Shown here one piece after another: positions 25,015 to 32,357 of a stretch of 64,000 bases of DNA. The translations under genes were made by a program, and so were the position numbers. How positions within the stretch are numbered: position 1 is the first letter of the stretch; each line of letters starts with the position of its first letter. The stretch covers positions 505,083 to 569,082 of the forward strand of contig NZ_BNAU01000005.1 in assembly GCF_014653945.1 (NCBI RefSeq), written 5' to 3'. The DNA comes from Amycolatopsis deserti (lineage in GTDB: Bacteria; Actinomycetota; Actinomycetes; Mycobacteriales; Pseudonocardiaceae). Under the pieces are notes generated by a model. It saw only the letters and a list, made by a program, of their open reading frames with translations, had not been told where the DNA came from and did not search any database.

Positions 25015-25775
25015 GCGGGCTGCGCGTGCTCGCGGTGGACGACGTGCCGCCCGCGCTCGAGGACATCTGCCAGCTGCTGCGGGAAGCCCCCGAGGTGGCG
25101 GAGGTGACCGGCGCCGGTGACGCGCTGACCGCGCTGCGGATGATCCAGAGCGAGCGGTTCGACGCGGTGTTCCTGGACATCTCGATGCCCGGCCTGGACG
25201 GTCTCGAACTGGCCGGGCTGCTGGCGAAGCTGAGCGAACCGCCGGTGATCGTGTTCGTCACCGCGCACGACGGGCACGCGGTGACCGCCTACGGCATCGG
25301 CGCGGTGGACTACCTGCTGAAACCCGTGCGCGCGGAACGGTTGTCGGCCGCGCTGGGCAAGGTGCTGCGGATGCTGCCCGCGGGCGCGCCGCGGTCCCCC
25401 GAGCTGGCCGACGCGCTCGCCGCGCTGCCGGTGGAGTCTCGCGGGCGGACGCGGTACGTGCGGCGCAGCGAGGTGCTGTTCGTCGAGGCGCACGGCGACT
25501 ACGTCAAGCTGCACACGCGCGGTGGGGTGCACGAGGTGCGGATGCCGATCTCGCGGCTCGCCGAGTACTGGGAGGGCAGCGGGTTCGTGCGGGTGCACCG
25601 CGGGTTCCTGGTCGCGCTGGACGCGGTGCGCGAGCTGCGCAGCGATTCGGTGGGCGGCCTGCTGGCGCACACCGCGGCCGGGGACGTCCCGGTGAGCCGC
25701 CGGCATGCCCGTGAGCTGCGGGAACGCCTGTTGCGCGCGGCCCAGCGCAGCGAGCTGAACCAGCGGGGGCGTTGA
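25011..25775 (+). CDS. LytTR-type response regulator
   Basis: A 254-residue regulator. The receiver domain (1-120) has the acidic pocket VDD, phospho-acceptor Asp56 (VFLDISMPG), VTAHD and KPV. The LytTR DNA-binding domain (about 145-250) has RYVRRSEVLFVEAHGDYVKLHT and FVRVHRGFLVALDAV. LytTR proteins bind paired direct 9-mers. The GTG start overlaps the kinase TGA. The next three genes follow with 1-bp overlaps, so kinase, regulator, small membrane protein and symporter form one operon. Its probable target is the acetate-type symporter genes. Confidence 0.92.
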   Translation: MSGLRVLAVDDVPPALEDICQLLREAPEVAEVTGAGDALTALRMIQSERFDAVFLDISMPGLDGLELAGLLAKLSEPPVIVFVTAHDGHAVTAYGIGAVDYLLKPVRAERLSAALGKVLRMLPAGAPRSPELADALAALPVESRGRTRYVRRSEVLFVEAHGDYVKLHTRGGVHEVRMPISRLAEYWEGSGFVRVHRGFLVALDAVRELRSDSVGGLLAHTAAGDVPVSRRHARELRERLLRAAQRSELNQRGR

Positions 25776-26119
25776 TGCCCAACCGTCGCGTCGCCGTGAT
25801 GAGTCCGCAGACCCGGCTCGCCCATGCGCGCCGCCGGCAGCGGGGGCGCTGGCGGCTGCCGCGCCTGGAAGCCGCCGACGCCGAGCGCGCCCTGCGGAAC
25901 TACCGCCTGCAACGCCGCCGCGCCGTGGCCGCCCTCCTGCTGCTCTTCGCGATCCTCGCCGGGCTGCCCGTTCTGTTCGCCCTCTGGCCCGCGCTCGACC
26001 GGACCCGCCTGGCCGGGGTGCCGGTCTCCTGGCTGGTCCTGGCGGTCGGGCCGTACCCGCTGCTCATCGCGCTCGGGCACTGGCACCTGCGCCGCGCGGA
26101 ACGGGCCGAGCGGCGCTGA
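25775..26119 (+). CDS. Small two-TM membrane protein of the symporter operon
   Basis: A 114-residue protein with an Arg-rich start (HARRRQRGRWRLPRL), two membrane segments (AVAALLLLFAILAGLPVLFA and SWLVLAVGPYPLLIALG) and a basic tail. The TGATG junctions with both neighbours give 1-bp overlaps. The size and layout, next to a sodium:solute symporter gene, match the small accessory subunits (DUF485/DUF4212-like) that accompany SSS carriers, but the sequence itself is not a clear family match. Confidence 0.75.
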   Translation: MPNRRVAVMSPQTRLAHARRRQRGRWRLPRLEAADAERALRNYRLQRRRAVAALLLLFAILAGLPVLFALWPALDRTRLAGVPVSWLVLAVGPYPLLIALGHWHLRRAERAERR

Positions 26120-27858
26120 TGACCGGTCTGTTCGCGGTCGCCCCGGTCGTCCTCGTCACGCTGCTCATCGGGCTGCGCGGGGTCGCCGCGATGCGCACCA
26201 CGTCGGACTTCCTCGTCGCCTCCCGGCGGGTCACCCCGCTGCTCAACTCGGCCGCCGTATCGGGCGAGTACCTGTCCGCGGCCTCATTCCTCGGCGTCGC
26301 CGGGCTCGTCGTCAAGGACGGCGTCGGCGCGCTCTGGTACCCGGTCGGCTTCACCGCCGGGTACATCGCCATGCTCGTCCTCGTCGCCGCGCCCATGCGC
26401 CGCTCCGGCGCGCTCACCGTGCCCGACTTCGCCGAGGCCCGCCTCGCCTCACCCGCGCTGCGCCGGCTCGCCGCCGTCGTCGTGCTCGTCATCGGCGCGC
26501 TCTACCTCGTCCCCCAGTTCCGCACCTCCGGCCTGGTGCTGAGCGTGGTCAGCGGCACGCCCTACTGGGTCGGCGTCGTCCTCGCCGGAGCCGCGGTCGC
26601 CACCACGCTCGCGCTCGGCGGGATGCGCGCCGCGACCTACGTGCAGGCCTTCCAGTTCGTGCTGAAGGTCGTGCTGTTCGCCGTCCCCGCGCTGTGGCTG
26701 GCGATCACCGCCGGCGCCGCCGTCCGCGACGAGGCCCTGCACCCCGCCGAGTTCACCCAGCTGCGCCAGGACACCCGCGTGGTCTTCCGCGTCGACGTCA
26801 CCCTGGAGGCCGCCCAGCCCATCCAGGCCAGGCAACCCGACGGCACCCCGGTCACGCTCGCCCCGGGCCCGCACACCTTCGCCGCCGGGGAGGAACTCGT
26901 CTTCCGCGCCGGGCAACCGGTCCCCCAGGTCCAGGGCGTCGCCGCGCCCGGCGCGCCGGGCTGGGAACGGCCACTGCTGAACCTGAACAACGAAGGCCAC
27001 CCGCTGCTCGGCACGCTCGCCGTGCTGGTCGCGATCGTGCTGGGCACCATGGGCCTGCCGCACGTGATCATGCGCTTCCACACCAGCCCGGACGGCCGCG
27101 CCGCCCGCCGCACCGCCGCCCTGACCGTGGCGCTGCTGTCCGCCTTCTACGTCTTCCCCGGCGTCTACGGCGTGCTCGGCCGGGTCCTGGTGCCGCACCT
27201 GTACCTGTCCGGCGCCACCGACACCGCGGTCGTCGCGCTGCCACTGCAGGTGGACACCGGCTGGGCGGGCACGCTGTTCACCGGGCTGCTCACCGCGGGC
27301 GCGTTCGCCGCGTTCCTCGCCACCTCGCTCGGCCTGCTGATCGCGGTGTCCGGCGCGATCGCGCACGACCTCGCGCCGGGCGGACTGGCCCGTCTGCGCG
27401 GCACCGTGGTCGCCGCCGCGGCCGCGGTGGTGCTGCTCGCCCTGTTCGCGGTGCACCTGGACGCGGGGGTGCTCGTCACGTGGGGGTTCACCGTCGCCGC
27501 GTCGACGTTCTGCCCGCTGCTCGTCCTCGGGATCTGGTGGTCGCGGCTGACCGCGCGCGGCGCGATCGCCGGGGTGCTCACCGGGTTGCTCGCCTCCTCC
27601 GGCGCGATCCTCGCGACCATGGCCGGGGCCGAGGTGCACGGCGTGCTCGCCATCCTGCTCGCCCAGCCCGCGCCCTGGTCGGTTCCGCTGGCTTTCGGCA
27701 CCATGGTGGTGGTGTCCCTGCGCGGACGGCCGCCGGCCTGGGCGATCACCGCCATGTTGCGGCTGCACCTGGACGAGAACCCGCCGCACCAGGCCGGGCC
27801 GCGCCGCCGTTCGACCGGTTTCCGCTACCGCTTGTCGACCGTTCGTCGCGCCCGCTGA
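26119..27858 (+). CDS. Sodium:solute symporter (ActP/MctC-like), copy 1
   Basis: A 579-residue SSS transporter with about 13 TM segments. Signatures are the start FLVASRRVTPLLNSAAVSGEYLSAASFLG (sodium-binding TM1 region), GTMGLPHVIMRFHTSP and FAAFLATSLGLLIAVSGAIAHDL. An unusually long soluble insertion (about residues 205-290) with RVDVTLEAAQPIQARQPDG sits between TM6 and TM7. Homologues import acetate, propionate or pyruvate with Na+ or H+. It is the last gene of the kinase-regulator operon. Confidence 0.87.
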   Translation: MTGLFAVAPVVLVTLLIGLRGVAAMRTTSDFLVASRRVTPLLNSAAVSGEYLSAASFLGVAGLVVKDGVGALWYPVGFTAGYIAMLVLVAAPMRRSGALTVPDFAEARLASPALRRLAAVVVLVIGALYLVPQFRTSGLVLSVVSGTPYWVGVVLAGAAVATTLALGGMRAATYVQAFQFVLKVVLFAVPALWLAITAGAAVRDEALHPAEFTQLRQDTRVVFRVDVTLEAAQPIQARQPDGTPVTLAPGPHTFAAGEELVFRAGQPVPQVQGVAAPGAPGWERPLLNLNNEGHPLLGTLAVLVAIVLGTMGLPHVIMRFHTSPDGRAARRTAALTVALLSAFYVFPGVYGVLGRVLVPHLYLSGATDTAVVALPLQVDTGWAGTLFTGLLTAGAFAAFLATSLGLLIAVSGAIAHDLAPGGLARLRGTVVAAAAAVVLLALFAVHLDAGVLVTWGFTVAASTFCPLLVLGIWWSRLTARGAIAGVLTGLLASSGAILATMAGAEVHGVLAILLAQPAPWSVPLAFGTMVVVSLRGRPPAWAITAMLRLHLDENPPHQAGPRRRSTGFRYRLSTVRRAR

Positions 27859-27866
27859 CGGTTGGT
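27838..27866 (+). promoter_or_regulatory. Candidate LytTR-binding direct repeat
   Basis: ACCGTTCGT (27838-27846) fits the LytTR 9-mer consensus [TA][AC][CA]GTTN[AG][TG] at all nine positions; ACGGTTGGT (27858-27866) fits eight of nine. They are start-to-start 20 bp apart, about two helical turns, and end 69 bp before the GTG of the DUF485 gene. This is where an activating LytTR dimer would sit for the DUF485-symporter operon. Confidence 0.5.
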
Positions 27867-27935
27867 CGTCACGGCGCGGCACCGCACGTCGTGACCTCCT
27901 AACGTGTCCGCCACCACACGACAAGGAGGTCTCCA

Positions 27936-28271
27936 GTGGCGGCCACCGAGCACGATCTCGGCCACGAGGAGTGGACGCGCGTCCACTCCAGCCCCGAATT
28001 CGCGCAGTTGCGCCGAAGGCTGCGGGGCTTCGTCTTCCCGATGACCGCGTTGTTCCTGGGCTGGTACCTGCTCTACGTCCTGCTCGCCGACTACGCGCAC
28101 GGGTTCATGTCGATCAAGCTGGTCGGCAACTTCAACGTCGGGCTGCTGCTGGGACTGCTGCAGTTCGTGTCCACGTTCCTGATCACCGGTCTCTACGTCC
28201 GCTTCGCCAACCGGAAGCTGGACCCAATCGCCGACCGCATCCGTGACGAAGTCGAGGGAGGCGCGCGATGA
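27936..28271 (+). CDS. DUF485 family membrane protein (symporter partner)
   Basis: A 111-residue protein with the DUF485 pattern: EEWTRVHSSPEFAQLRRRLRGFVFPMTALFLGWYLLYVLLADYAHGFM, then NVGLLLGLLQFVSTFLITGLYVRFANRKLDPI, two TM segments. It starts with GTG after a strong AAGGAGG. Its stop overlaps the symporter ATG (ATGA). DUF485 proteins (YjcH type) are encoded next to acetate permease ActP and are thought to be its small subunit. Confidence 0.92.
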   Translation: MAATEHDLGHEEWTRVHSSPEFAQLRRRLRGFVFPMTALFLGWYLLYVLLADYAHGFMSIKLVGNFNVGLLLGLLQFVSTFLITGLYVRFANRKLDPIADRIRDEVEGGAR

Positions 28272-29866
28272 CCCTCGCCGCGGGAGTCGCGGGCAGCAGC
28301 CCCGCGCTCAACATCAGCATCTTCGCCCTGTTCGTGGTCATCACCCTGGTGATCGTGCTGCGCGCGAGCCGGAACACCAAGACCGCGTCGGACTACTACG
28401 CGGCCGGTCGCGCGTTCACCGGTCCGCAGAACGGCATCGCGATCGCCGGTGACTACCTGTCGGCCGCGTCGTTCCTCGGCATCGCCGGCGCCATCGCCGT
28501 CTACGGCTACGACGGGTTCCTGTACTCGATCGGGTTCCTGGTGGCGTGGCTGGTCGCGCTGCTGCTGGTCGCCGAGCTGCTGCGCAACACCGGCAAGTTC
28601 ACCATGGGCGACGTGCTGGCGTTCCGGATGCGGCAGCGGCCGGTGCGCGCGGCGGCGGCGACGTCCACGCTCGCGGTGAGCTTCTTCTACCTGCTGGCGC
28701 AGATGGCCGGCGCCGGGATCCTCGTTTCGCTGCTGCTCGGCGTGTCCAGTGGGCTCGGCCAGTCGGTGGTCATCGCCGTCGTCGGCGTCGTGATGATCAT
28801 CTACGTGCTCGTCGGTGGCATGAAGGGCACCACCTGGGTGCAGATCATCAAGGCGGTCCTGCTGATCGCGGGCGCCGCGCTGATGACCGTGTGGGTGCTG
28901 GGCAAGCACGGCTTCGACCTGTCCGCGCTGCTGCAGGGCGCGGTGGACCGGTCCGGGGAGAAGATCCTCGACCCGGGTGCGCGATACGGCGCCACCGGAA
29001 CGTCCAAAATAGACTTCCTGTCGCTGGGCCTGGCGCTGGTGCTGGGTACCGCCGGGCTGCCGCACGTCCTGATGCGGTTCTACACCGTGCCCACCGCGAA
29101 GGAAGCCCGCCGCTCGGTGGTGTGGGCGATCGCGTTGATCGGCCTGTTCTACCTGTTCACACTGGTGCTGGGCTACGGCGCGAACGCACTGGTCGGCGCG
29201 GACGCGATCAAGAAGGCGCCGGGGTCGGAGAACGCGGCGGCCCCGCTGCTGGCGCTGGAGCTGGGCGGCCCGGTGCTGCTCGGGTTCATCGCCGCGGTCG
29301 CGTTCGCGACGATCCTCGCCGTGGTGGCCGGCCTGACGATCACCGCGTCGGCGTCGTTCGCGCACGACATCTACGCCAACGTGATCAAGAAGGGCAAGGT
29401 GGACACCCGCAACGGTGAGGTGCGGGTCGCCCGGATCACCGCGGTGGTGATCGGCGCGGTCGCGATCGTCGGCGGCATCCTGGCGAAGAACCAGAACGTC
29501 GCGTTCCTGGTCGCGCTGGCGTTCGCGGTGGCGGCGTCGGCGAACCTGCCGACGATCCTGTACTCGCTGTTCTGGAAGCGGTTCAACACCTCGGGCGCCC
29601 TGTGGAGCATCTACGGCGGCCTGGCGATCACGATCACGCTGATCGTGTTCTCGCCGGCCGTGTCCGGGACGCCGAAGTCGATGCTGCCGCACGCGGACTT
29701 CGACTGGTTCCCGCTGCAGAACCCGGGCCTGGTGTCGATCCCGGCGTCGTTCCTGCTCGGCATCGTCGGCACGCTGCTGTCGAAGGAGCACGACGAGCGC
29801 AAGCACGCGGAGATGGAGGTCCGCTCGCTGACCGGCGCCGGTGCCGAGAAGGCGACGGCGCACTAG
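28268..29866 (+). CDS. Cation/acetate symporter (ActP/MctC type), copy 2
   Basis: A 532-residue SSS transporter. TM1-2 has TASDYYAAGRAFTGPQNGIAIAGDYLSAASFLG, and the later motifs MGDVLAFRMRQRPVRAAAA, GTAGLPHVLMRFYTVP and TILAVVAGLTITASASFAHDIYANV are typical of ActP. It couples uptake of acetate, propionate or pyruvate to sodium or protons. It is translationally coupled to DUF485. A LytTR-like repeat upstream suggests control by the neighbouring two-component system, as for pyruvate/acetate carriers in other bacteria. The gene ends at a strong hairpin. Confidence 0.92.
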   Translation: MTLAAGVAGSSPALNISIFALFVVITLVIVLRASRNTKTASDYYAAGRAFTGPQNGIAIAGDYLSAASFLGIAGAIAVYGYDGFLYSIGFLVAWLVALLLVAELLRNTGKFTMGDVLAFRMRQRPVRAAAATSTLAVSFFYLLAQMAGAGILVSLLLGVSSGLGQSVVIAVVGVVMIIYVLVGGMKGTTWVQIIKAVLLIAGAALMTVWVLGKHGFDLSALLQGAVDRSGEKILDPGARYGATGTSKIDFLSLGLALVLGTAGLPHVLMRFYTVPTAKEARRSVVWAIALIGLFYLFTLVLGYGANALVGADAIKKAPGSENAAAPLLALELGGPVLLGFIAAVAFATILAVVAGLTITASASFAHDIYANVIKKGKVDTRNGEVRVARITAVVIGAVAIVGGILAKNQNVAFLVALAFAVAASANLPTILYSLFWKRFNTSGALWSIYGGLAITITLIVFSPAVSGTPKSMLPHADFDWFPLQNPGLVSIPASFLLGIVGTLLSKEHDERKHAEMEVRSLTGAGAEKATAH

Positions 29867-29882
29867 CGACCGGCGCCTCGCC

Positions 29883-29920
29883 CGAGCCCCCGGCACCCCT
29901 GCCCTGGTGCCGGGGGCTCG
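29883..29920. terminator. Perfect 15-bp bidirectional terminator hairpin
   Basis: Bases 29883-29897 pair perfectly with 29906-29920 around an 8-nt loop. The hairpin starts 16 bp after the symporter stop and ends 1 bp before the stop of the convergent ArsR-like gene, so it serves both. Confidence 0.85.
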
Positions 29921-29921
29921 T

Positions 29922-30869
29922 TCACGCCGAGGCGCCGTCCACCAGCGCGATGCCCAGCGGGGTCAGCGAGTGCCGCACCGTGTTGCGGTTGCGGTGACTG
30001 GCGATCAGGCCCGCCGCGCGCAGCACCGACATGTGCTTGCTCGCCGCGGACGGGGTGACTCCCAGCCGTGCCGCCAGGTCCGAGGTGCTGCACCCCGCGG
30101 CCGCCAGGGTCATCGCCGCCGCGCGGGTGGGGCCCAGCAGCGCGGCGAGGGCGCGCGGGGTGGCGTGCGGGGCGCGGCGGATGCGCGGGTCCTCCGCCAA
30201 GGCGGGGTATCCCAGGCGCACCGGGCCGGCCGAGCCGGGGACGATCCACGGCTGCGCCGTGAAGTAGGTGGGCACAAGCAGCACCCCGGCGCTCCGGCGT
30301 GGCGTGCCCGGGCCCGCCACGCCGGTCACCAAGTACGGCGGCTCCCAGCGCAGCATCGGGCGCAGCGTGGCCAGCAGGCCGTCCACCCCGCCGGTGGCCA
30401 GCGCCTGGATCCGCGCCTGCCGGTCCACCTCGACGCGGGCGCGCACGCTGTCCCAGTGCGGCGCCAGCGCGATCATGAAGTACTCCCGCAGCGCCTGCAC
30501 CAGCCGCGACAGGGCGGCGTCCTCGCCTTGCCGCAGCGCCGCGGCCCACGGCGGCAGATCACGCGGCTCCGGCAACCCGGCCAGCGCGGTCCGCACCCGG
30601 TCCGGCGGCGTCTCCAGCACCGCGGCGAGCCCGGACGCCAGGTCACCGCCCGCGGGCAGCAGGAACTCCGGCACCTCCCCCGAGCCGTAGAGCCACCGCA
30701 GCACCGGGAACGACTCCGGCAGCCGGCCGCGGACGCGCCGCCGCCACCAGCCGAACGCCACCTCGTCGTCCCGCAGCAGCCGCACGCTGCTCGCCAGCTC
30801 CCAGCACGGATCGGCCACGTCGCATAGCCCCACGCGGGTCAGATCGCGCGACTTCAGCTCCAGGCGCAC
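29922..30869 (-). CDS. ArsR-like winged-helix regulator with a large N-terminal domain
   Basis: A 315-residue protein. The C-terminal 75 residues are an ArsR/winged HTH: RAAAMTLAAAGCSTSDLAARLGVTPSAASKHMSVLRAAGLI followed by a wing. The N-terminal 230 residues (YFMIALAPHWDSVRARVEVDRQ; PRRSAGVLLVPTYFTAQPW) are a helical module seen in actinobacterial ArsR-like regulators. GTG at 30869 has AAAGGA 7 bp before it; the longer open frame upstream is not coding-like. Effector and target are unknown; the lectin gene is divergent. Confidence 0.82.
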   Translation of the reverse strand: MRLELKSRDLTRVGLCDVADPCWELASSVRLLRDDEVAFGWWRRRVRGRLPESFPVLRWLYGSGEVPEFLLPAGGDLASGLAAVLETPPDRVRTALAGLPEPRDLPPWAAALRQGEDAALSRLVQALREYFMIALAPHWDSVRARVEVDRQARIQALATGGVDGLLATLRPMLRWEPPYLVTGVAGPGTPRRSAGVLLVPTYFTAQPWIVPGSAGPVRLGYPALAEDPRIRRAPHATPRALAALLGPTRAAAMTLAAAGCSTSDLAARLGVTPSAASKHMSVLRAAGLIASHRNRNTVRHSLTPLGIALVDGASA

Positions 30870-31056
30870 CGGCGATCCTTTCCGCGTCGAGGGGCAGCAC
30901 TGGGGAGATCGTTCGCGATGCCGGACCGTTACACCGTTGAACAGCGTTGTTGAGCGGCCAGGAAATGTTGTCGACGCCGGAGCGCCCCCGTGGGGAAGAT
31001 CCAGTCCCGGGGTGCGGCCGGAGGATTCCCGCGCCCCGTCACGGAATGGGGAATTC

Positions 31057-31671
31057 ATGAAAAGACTCAAGCGGCCGTTCGCGGCCGCGGCGCTGCTGGC
31101 CGGCCTGCTCTCGCTGTTCGTCGCGCCCAGCGCCGGTGCCGCCCAGCAGAACGGCGAGCCGGTCACGTCCCTGGACGGGCTGGTGCTGCGCCCGGCGCAC
31201 CCGAACCAGGTCAAGGGCGGCATCACCACGATGGCCGACGAGCAGGCCTACCTGCTCGGGCCCGCCTCGGACCCGACGCGCTGCCTCGACGCCGACCTCA
31301 ACACCATCAACCGCAACGGCACCAAGGTGCAGCTGTGGGCCTGCGACGAGTACGCGGCCCAGCAGGGCTGGTACATCCGGCAGATCCCCGAGGGCTACTA
31401 CCGGCTGCAGAACGCCTACAGCGGCCGGTACCTGGACGCCGACCTGAACACGATCAACCGCAACGGCACGGTCGTGCAGCTGTGGGACTACGTGGCGGGC
31501 GCGAAGAACCAGTGGTTCGCGGTGAGCAAGATCCCCGAGGGCTACCTGCGGTTGCAGAACGTGCACAGCGGCCGGTACCTGGACGCGGACCTGAACACCA
31601 GCGGCCGCAACGGCACCGTCGTGCAGCTGTGGCAGTACGTGGCGGGCGCGAAGAACCAGTGGTGGTTCTGA
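31057..31671 (+). CDS. Secreted ricin-type beta-trefoil lectin-like protein
   Basis: A 204-residue protein. Residues 1-29 are a Sec signal peptide (KRLKRPFAAAALLAGLLSLF...AGA). The mature part is one beta-trefoil with three clear repeats, each containing RYLDADLNT-x-x-RNGT-x-VQLW or a variant, then NQWF/NQWW. RICIN-type domains bind galactose or other sugars; classic QxW is represented by the QLW/NQW positions. No catalytic domain is attached. The repeats are also near-identical at DNA level (about 31422 and 31569), suggesting recent internal duplication or conversion. Confidence 0.85.
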   Translation: MKRLKRPFAAAALLAGLLSLFVAPSAGAAQQNGEPVTSLDGLVLRPAHPNQVKGGITTMADEQAYLLGPASDPTRCLDADLNTINRNGTKVQLWACDEYAAQQGWYIRQIPEGYYRLQNAYSGRYLDADLNTINRNGTVVQLWDYVAGAKNQWFAVSKIPEGYLRLQNVHSGRYLDADLNTSGRNGTVVQLWQYVAGAKNQWWF

Positions 31672-31685
31672 CCCGGTGACACCCG

Positions 31686-32357
31686 CTAGTCGCGGTGCTC
31701 GCGCAGGAACGTGAGCACCGCGGCGACGCGGCGGTGCACCGGCTCCTCGGCGAGCCCGAGCTTGCCGAAGATCGAGTTCACGTGCTTTTCCAGGGTGGAC
31801 GCCGACAGGTGGAGGCTGGCCTCGATACCGGCGTTCGTCTTGCCCTGCGCCATCTCCCGCAGCACGTCGAGCTCACGCGGCGTGAGCGCGGTCAGCGGTG
31901 AGGTGACCGTGCGCGTCCGCCGGGCGACCAGCGCGTCGACCACCTGCGGATCGATGACCGACCCGCCGCGGGCCACCGCCCGCAGCGCCCGGATCAGGTC
32001 CTCCAGATCGCCGAGCCGGTCCTTCAGCAGGTAGGCCAGTCCCGCGGTCCCGTCGCGCAGCAGGGCGAACGCGTAGCTCTCATCGGTGTGCTGGGACAGC
32101 ACCGCCACCCCGGTCCCGGGGTGCTCGGCCTGGATGGCGTGCGCCGCCTCGATCCCCTCCATGTGGTGCCCGGGCGGCATCCGGATGTCGGTGAGCACCG
32201 CGTCCGGCCGCAGCCGCCGCACCGCGTCCCGCAGCTCGTCGGCGTTGCCGACCGCGGCCAGGACCTCGACCTCCCCGGAATCCTCCAGCAGGCGCCGGGT
32301 GCCCTCGCGGACGAGGTAGTTGTCCTCCGCGAGCACGATCCGCAGCCGCTCAGCCAT
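31686..32357 (-). CDS. NarL/FixJ-type response regulator
   Basis: A 223-residue response regulator. The receiver domain has Glu11-Asp12, phospho-acceptor Asp57 (VLTDIRMPPGHHMEG) and the lysine in YLLKDR. The LuxR HTH is at about 155-215 (LTPRELDVLREMAQGKTNAGIEASLHLSASTLEKHVNSIF in segments). The start overlaps the end of the histidine kinase by 8 bp, so kinase and regulator are coupled. It should bind DNA after phosphorylation. The divergent membrane protein-multicopper oxidase operon is a possible target. Confidence 0.9.
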   Translation of the reverse strand: MAERLRIVLAEDNYLVREGTRRLLEDSGEVEVLAAVGNADELRDAVRRLRPDAVLTDIRMPPGHHMEGIEAAHAIQAEHPGTGVAVLSQHTDESYAFALLRDGTAGLAYLLKDRLGDLEDLIRALRAVARGGSVIDPQVVDALVARRTRTVTSPLTALTPRELDVLREMAQGKTNAGIEASLHLSASTLEKHVNSIFGKLGLAEEPVHRRVAAVLTFLREHRD

